64,000 bases of DNA. It comes from Vogesella sp. XCS3 (GTDB taxonomy: Bacteria > Pseudomonadota > Gammaproteobacteria > Burkholderiales > Chromobacteriaceae). The position numbers and the translations under genes were made by a program. The stretch covers positions 139,501-203,500 of the forward strand of contig NZ_CP085530.1 of NCBI RefSeq assembly GCF_020616155.1. The letters are read 5' to 3'. The notes below the pieces were generated by a model. It ran no database searches. It was not told the origin of the DNA and saw nothing but the letters and a program-made list of their open reading frames with translations. Positions 59,307-64,000 of the stretch are shown one piece after another. Positions within the stretch are counted from its first letter, which is position 1. The number at the start of each line of letters is the position of its first letter.

Positions 59307-62300
59307 ATGACCACGCATACCGAAGCCACCCACACCCCGCCGCAAGCCGTGGTGACTGTCCGCCGCGACTATAACCGCTGGGTGGCCAGCGAAACGCTGG
59401 AAGACTACGCGCTGCGTTTTACCCCGCAGCGCTTCCGGCGCTGGTCGGCATGGCGGGTGGCCAATACCGCGGTGGGCGGCGCCGCGTCGTTTCTGGTGCT
59501 GGAGGCGGTGGGCGCCACCATGATGGTGGAGGCGGGTTTCCTGAATGCCTTCCTGGCTATTCTGGCTACCGGCCTGATTATCTTTCTGGCCGGCCTGCCC
59601 ATCAGCCTGTACGCCGCCCGCTATGGCGTGGATATGGACTTGCTTACCCGTGGTGCCGGCTTCGGCTATATCGGCTCCACCATTACCTCGCTGATTTACG
59701 CCTCGTTCACCTTTATCTTTTTTGCGCTGGAAGCGGCCATCATGGCCTATGCACTAGAGCTGGGCTTTGGCATCCCGCCGCAGTGGGGCTACCTGCTATG
59801 TGCGCTGGTGGTGCTGCCACTGGTCACGCATGGGGTCACTGCCATCAGCCGCTTGCAGGTATGGACGCAGCCACTGTGGCTGTGTTTGCTGGTGTTGCCC
59901 TATGTTTTCGTGTTGTGGCACGAGCCGCAGGCGCTGGCCGGCTTGTGGCGCTACGCCGGTGCAAGCCATGCACCGCAGGCGTTTGACCTGCATCTGTTTG
60001 GTGCGGCGCTGACGGTGGGCATCGCACTGATTACCCAGATGGGCGAGCAGGCCGACTACTTGCGCTTCATGCCGCCACGCACCGCGGCCAACCGTCGGCA
60101 GTGGCTGCTGGCGGTGATGGTGGGCGGGCCGGGCTGGGTGTTGCCTGGCGTACTGAAAATGCTGGGCGGCGCGCTGCTGGCCTGGCTGGCGCTGCGCAAC
60201 GGCGTGGCGGCCGAGCGTGCGGTGGACCCGAACCAGATGTACCTCATCGGCTTTGCCCACGTCTTTGATAACACCACGCTGGCCGTAGCCGCCACCACGC
60301 TGTTCGTGCTGGTGTCGCAGCTGAAAATCAACGTTACCAATGCCTACGCCGGTTCGCTGGCGTGGTCCAATTTCTTTTCGCGCCTGACCCACAGCCACCC
60401 CGGCCGCGTGGTGTGGGTGGTGTTCAACCTGGCCATTGCCCTGCTGCTGATGGAGCTGGAAGTGTTCCACGCCCTGGGTCAGGTGCTGGGGCTGTATTCC
60501 AATATCGCCATCTCGTGGATCATGGCCGTGGTGGCAGACTTGGTCGTGAGCAAGCCGCTGGGCTTGAGCCCCAAGGGTATCGAGTTCAAGCGCAGCTATC
60601 TGTACGACATCAACCCGGTGGGTGTGGGGGCCATGGCTTTGGCATCTTTGCTGTCCATTGCCACCCATGTCGGCGTGTTTGGCGAGCACTGGCAGCCGCT
60701 GGCGCCCTTTGTGGCCATGAGCGTGGCATTTGTTAGTGCCCCGCTGATTGCCTGGCTCACCGGCGGGCGCTACTACAGCGCGCGACCAACCTTGGTCGCC
60801 AGCGCCAGCCAGTACCGCTGCGTGGTATGCGAGCGCGATTACGAAGCGGAAGACATGGCACCGTGCCCGGCCTACCAGGGCATGATCTGCTCGCTGTGCT
60901 GCACGCTGGACGTACGCTGTGGCGATGCCTGCAAGCCGCAGGCGAGGTTGGCCGCACAGTGGTCGGCGCTATTGCATTACCTGTTGCCGCGGGCCTTGCA
61001 GCCGTATCTGGCGCACGGGCTGGGGCATTACCTGCTGCTGATGACCAGCATAGGCAGCGTGCTGCTGCTGATACTGGGCTTGCTGTACTACATCGAATGG
61101 CAGGGCGCGCTGCAAGGCGGCTATGCAGCCTGGCTGCCGCAGCTGTTCTGGCGGCTGTTTGCCGTACTGTTGCTGGTGAGCGGCGTGGTGGCGTGGTGGA
61201 TGGTACTCACCGCCAAAAGCCGCGAGGTGGCGCAGCTGGAATCCAACCGCCAGACCGCGCGCCTATTGGCCGAAATCGAGTCGCACCGGCTTACCGACGA
61301 GCAACTCAAGCGCGCGCGCGAGGCGGCCGAGCAAGCCAACCAGGCCAAGAGCCGCTACGTGTCTGCCATCAGCCACGAGCTGCGCACCCCGCTGAACAGC
61401 ATTCTGGGCTATGCGCAGATTCTGGATGGCGACGCCGAGATCCCGCCGTCGCGCCGCCAGGCCATCGAGGTGATACGCCGCAGCGGTGACCACCTGCTGT
61501 CGGTGATCGAAGGCAGTATGGATATTGCCCGTATCGAAAGCGGCAAGCTGCAGCTGGCAACCCGCGCCATGGATTTCGACGCGTTTCTCAGCCAGCTGGT
61601 GGCCATGTTCGAGCTGCAAGCGCGTAACAAGGGGCTGGATTTTCATTACGAACCCGCCGCCCACCTGCCGCAGGTGGTGCGCGCCGACGAAAAGCGCCTG
61701 CGCCAGATATTGATCAACCTGCTGGGTAATGCGGTGAAGTTTACCCGCCGTGGCAGTGTGCGCTTTGCCCTGCAATACCGTGGCGAAATGGCCACTTTCG
61801 AGGTGATGGACACCGGGCCGGGGATTGCCGAGGGGGAACTGCTGCGCATTTTCGAGCCGTTCGAGCGCGGCAGTAGCAGCGGCGCCGGCGGCAACGGCCT
61901 GGGGCTCACCATCAGCAAGATGCTCACCGACCTGATGGGCGGCGAGCTCACCGTACGCAGCACGCCGGGGCAGGGCAGCCATTTCACCGTGCGCCTGTTT
62001 TTGCCGCACGTGCACGCGGCGCTGGCCGAGCGCGAGCTGCCGCGGCGCAACCGGGTGGGTTATGTGGGCGTGCGCCAGCGCATCCTGCTGGTGGACAACG
62101 AAGCCATCGACCGTGAAATGCTGGCCAGCGTGCTGGAGGGGCTGGGCTTTGAGGTGGCACAGGCGGCCAGCGGCTACGACTGCCTGGCCATGGTTGGCCG
62201 CTTCCAGCCGCATCTGGTGTTCATGGACCTGGCCATGCCGGGCATAGACGGCTGGGAAACGCTGCGCCGCCTGCGCCAGAGCGGCAGCACCGCGCAGTTG

Positions 62301-62705
62301 GCCGTGATTTCTGCCAATGCTTTTGATAAGGGGCAGGACAACGATGCCGGTATTGCCAGCGAAGATTTCATCCTCAAACCGATACGGGTAGAAGAACTTC
62401 TGGACTGGATAGGGCACAAGCTGGGGCTGGCGTGGGTCATTGGGCAGCCCGCCGCCGCGCCGCCGTCGCCGCTACCCGCCGTACACGAGCTGGTGTTGCC
62501 CCCGGCCGCCGAGCTGGCCGGCCTGCTGGAAGCGGTGGAGCTGGGCTATGTGCGCGGCCTGCGTAGCGAGCTGGCCAGGTTGGCCGCACTGGATACCGCG
62601 TATGCCGAGTTTGCCCGCGTGGCTGGCGAGCATGTGCGCCAGTTCCAGTTTGAAGCCCTGCGCGAGCTGCTGCACCACGGTTTACAGCCGGAGAATAAAG
62701 CATGA
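59307..62705 (+). CDS. Hybrid histidine kinase with NCS1 transporter-like sensor and cysteine cluster
   Basis: 1132 residues. Residues ~45-500 resemble NCS1 purine/cytosine permeases (about twelve helices; RGAGFGYIGSTITSLIYASF). Residues 505-542 hold eight Cys (505, 508, 520, 528, 531, 532, 538, 542), probably zinc-binding. Two further helices and a coiled coil lead to the kinase: His690 in SHELRTP, N-box NLLGNAVKF, DTGPGI and GGNGLGLTISK. A receiver follows with Asp974 in FMDLAMPG, then a helical tail. ATGA overlap with the regulator gene. Comparable in idea to CbrA-type kinases, which use an SSS transporter. The ligand is unknown, possibly a purine or related solute. Confidence 0.87.
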   Translation: MTTHTEATHTPPQAVVTVRRDYNRWVASETLEDYALRFTPQRFRRWSAWRVANTAVGGAASFLVLEAVGATMMVEAGFLNAFLAILATGLIIFLAGLPISLYAARYGVDMDLLTRGAGFGYIGSTITSLIYASFTFIFFALEAAIMAYALELGFGIPPQWGYLLCALVVLPLVTHGVTAISRLQVWTQPLWLCLLVLPYVFVLWHEPQALAGLWRYAGASHAPQAFDLHLFGAALTVGIALITQMGEQADYLRFMPPRTAANRRQWLLAVMVGGPGWVLPGVLKMLGGALLAWLALRNGVAAERAVDPNQMYLIGFAHVFDNTTLAVAATTLFVLVSQLKINVTNAYAGSLAWSNFFSRLTHSHPGRVVWVVFNLAIALLLMELEVFHALGQVLGLYSNIAISWIMAVVADLVVSKPLGLSPKGIEFKRSYLYDINPVGVGAMALASLLSIATHVGVFGEHWQPLAPFVAMSVAFVSAPLIAWLTGGRYYSARPTLVASASQYRCVVCERDYEAEDMAPCPAYQGMICSLCCTLDVRCGDACKPQARLAAQWSALLHYLLPRALQPYLAHGLGHYLLLMTSIGSVLLLILGLLYYIEWQGALQGGYAAWLPQLFWRLFAVLLLVSGVVAWWMVLTAKSREVAQLESNRQTARLLAEIESHRLTDEQLKRAREAAEQANQAKSRYVSAISHELRTPLNSILGYAQILDGDAEIPPSRRQAIEVIRRSGDHLLSVIEGSMDIARIESGKLQLATRAMDFDAFLSQLVAMFELQARNKGLDFHYEPAAHLPQVVRADEKRLRQILINLLGNAVKFTRRGSVRFALQYRGEMATFEVMDTGPGIAEGELLRIFEPFERGSSSGAGGNGLGLTISKMLTDLMGGELTVRSTPGQGSHFTVRLFLPHVHAALAERELPRRNRVGYVGVRQRILLVDNEAIDREMLASVLEGLGFEVAQAASGYDCLAMVGRFQPHLVFMDLAMPGIDGWETLRRLRQSGSTAQLAVISANAFDKGQDNDAGIASEDFILKPIRVEELLDWIGHKLGLAWVIGQPAAAPPSPLPAVHELVLPPAAELAGLLEAVELGYVRGLRSELARLAALDTAYAEFARVAGEHVRQFQFEALRELLHHGLQPENKA

Positions 62706-63625
62706 TTACCCCACACCAGCAGCACGTGGTGCTGATCGTAGACGACCAGCCGGACAACCTTACCCTGCTGCACGACGCCCTGGACGACGCTGGCTACACC
62801 GTATTGGTGGCTACCGATGGCGAAGCTGCCTTGCAGCGTGCGCGGCTGTCCTTGCCCGATGTCATCCTGCTGGATGCGGTCATGCCGGGGCTGGATGGCT
62901 TCGAGGTGGCACGCCGCCTGAAAGCCGCGTTTGCCACCCGTGCCATCCCCATCGTGTTCATGACGGGCCTGACCGAAAGCGAGCACGTGGTCGCCGCCTT
63001 TGCCGCAGGCGGCGCCGACTATGTCACCAAGCCGCTGCGCCCGCCCGAGGTGCTGGTGCGCATCGCCGCCCATATCCAGAACGCACGCCAGATGACGCAG
63101 GCCAGCAGCGCACTGGATGCCTTTGGCCAGGCCACGGTGGCCATCGCCGCGCGCAGTGGCAGGCTGGTGTGGCAAACCGCGCTGGCCCGGCGTCTGATCG
63201 AGCATTATTTTGGCGCGGGCGACCAGGCCCCGCCGGCTTTGCTGGCCTGGACCCAGGCGGCGCAGGCCGCCAGGCTGGCCGGCACCGAGCAACCGGCCCT
63301 GTTGCTGGCACAGCAAGGGCGGCGACTGCTGGCCAGTTTTCACGACCAGACGGGCGACGAAGAGTGGCTGGTGGTGCTGCGCGAAGAAAACGATGAAGCC
63401 AGCATCAAGACGCTGATGGGGGCCTTCCGCCTGACCCAGCGCGAGGCCGAGGTGTTGCACTGGCTGAGCCTGGGCAAGACCAATCGCGATATCGCCGACA
63501 TTCTGGGCATGAGCCCGCGCACGGTGAACAAGCACCTGGAGCACGTATTCGACAAGCTGGCTGTCGAAACGCGCACCGCGGCGGCCAGCCTGGCACTAGG
63601 CAAGCTGCGCGGCAGTACGGCGTAG
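62702..63625 (+). CDS. LuxR-type response regulator, partner of the hybrid kinase
   Basis: 307 residues: receiver with Asp58 (LLDAVMPG), a middle linker domain of ~100 residues of unknown fold, and a GerE-type helix-turn-helix (LTQREAEVLHWLSLGKTNRDIADILGMSPRTVNKHLEHVF). Start overlaps the kinase stop. Confidence 0.9.
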   Translation: MITPHQQHVVLIVDDQPDNLTLLHDALDDAGYTVLVATDGEAALQRARLSLPDVILLDAVMPGLDGFEVARRLKAAFATRAIPIVFMTGLTESEHVVAAFAAGGADYVTKPLRPPEVLVRIAAHIQNARQMTQASSALDAFGQATVAIAARSGRLVWQTALARRLIEHYFGAGDQAPPALLAWTQAAQAARLAGTEQPALLLAQQGRRLLASFHDQTGDEEWLVVLREENDEASIKTLMGAFRLTQREAEVLHWLSLGKTNRDIADILGMSPRTVNKHLEHVFDKLAVETRTAAASLALGKLRGSTA

Positions 63626-63744
63626 TGCGGGGTAGCTAGGGCCTGTTTACGCTATTTTTGATACGGCGGCGCTTGTCAGTCGGTGGCAATGCGCGAAAAA
63701 CCGGGCGCAGCAGGGCGATCCCTGCCTGCATGGTTTGACAAAGC
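63626..63744. other. Gap between response regulator and LysR gene
   Basis: 119 bases between convergent genes with no clear terminator or other signal. Confidence 0.5.
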
Positions 63745-64000
63745 CTAGTCCAGCGCCAGGCGGCTGGCCAGAAAATCGCGCAGCGCCACGGCCAGGGGGG
63801 TAGGCGTGTCGTTGGCCGCCAGGGCGACCAGGGTGAGCGACGGGCATTCCCAGTAGGGTAGTACGGCAACCAGCCGGCCACTACGTACCGCTTCCTGCGT
63901 CAGCTGTTTGGGCAGCATGGCGATACCCACGCCTTGCTCCGCCAGTGTACGCATCAGGCCCAGATCATTCAGGCCAACTCGCCCGCCAAGCAAGGGCTGT
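63745..64000 (-). CDS. LysR-family regulator (partial, C-terminal part)
   Basis: The frame is open to the window edge, so only the last ~84 residues are visible. GVGIAMLPKQLTQEAVRSGRLVAVLPYWE is the second lobe of a LysR effector domain. Target unknown. Confidence 0.8.
   Translation of the reverse strand, partial: QPLLGGRVGLNDLGLMRTLAEQGVGIAMLPKQLTQEAVRSGRLVAVLPYWECPSLTLVALAANDTPTPLAVALRDFLASRLALD

Overview
The window is GC-rich bacterial chromosome with no rRNA, tRNA, phage, insertion sequence or CRISPR array that I can see. Gene content (fliE-R flagellar block with a FleR-type regulator, a LiuR-controlled leucine/isovalerate operon, PrkA-DUF444-SpoVR, uvrB, yebC, cysS, rpmE, infA) and protein sequences fit a motile betaproteobacterium, most likely Neisseriales/Chromobacteriaceae (Chromobacterium, Vogesella, Aquitalea type). 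That placement is inference from memory of the families, not a search.

Layout. 1-1814: end of an FbpB-type ABC permease and its ATPase FbpC. 1923-5549: pbpG, uvrB, a low-molecular-weight phosphatase. 5583-19251: flagellar block, from a CheB lacking its receiver and a sigma-54 activator (FleR-like) through fliEFGHIJ and then fliKLMNOPQR, with a good sigma-54 promoter before fliK. 19331-26637: yebC, a periplasmic binding protein, glutaminase, an HD hydrolase, a lone motA, arfB, a diguanylate cyclase and an FAD oxidoreductase. 26788-33293: SbmA/YddA-type ABC exporter, cysS, rpmE and two envelope-type glycosyltransferase genes. 33395-46654: catabolic region with acetoacetyl-CoA synthetase, VOC protein/IclR pair, and the liu operon (liuR, ivd, mccB, methylglutaconyl-CoA hydratase, mccA, a small membrane protein, mvaB) with a divergent acyl-CoA synthetase. 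These convert isovaleryl-CoA to acetoacetate and acetyl-CoA; AacS can reactivate the acetoacetate. 46760-54005: mixed housekeeping (YecA-type SEC-C protein, IF-1, flavin reductase, diguanylate cyclase, acyl-CoA dehydrogenase, Nudix, PilZ). 54348-59170: prkA, DUF444/vWA, spoVR. 59307-63625: a hybrid histidine kinase whose sensor is an NCS1-type transporter followed by an eight-cysteine cluster, with its LuxR-type response regulator. The window ends inside a LysR regulator.

Most unusual signals. (1) The 9-mer GTTGGCCGC occurs 58 times by hand count on both strands (about one expected by chance), in all reading frames and in intergenic gaps, including tail-to-tail pairs that form hairpins after genes. 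This is how Neisseria DNA uptake sequences behave, but the word is unrelated to the known dialects; I propose it as a candidate uptake sequence. (2) Three successive gaps of the liu operon each carry the same kind of large imperfect inverted repeat (GCCACGAA...TTCGTGGC). (3) The NCS1-cysteine cluster-kinase fusion.
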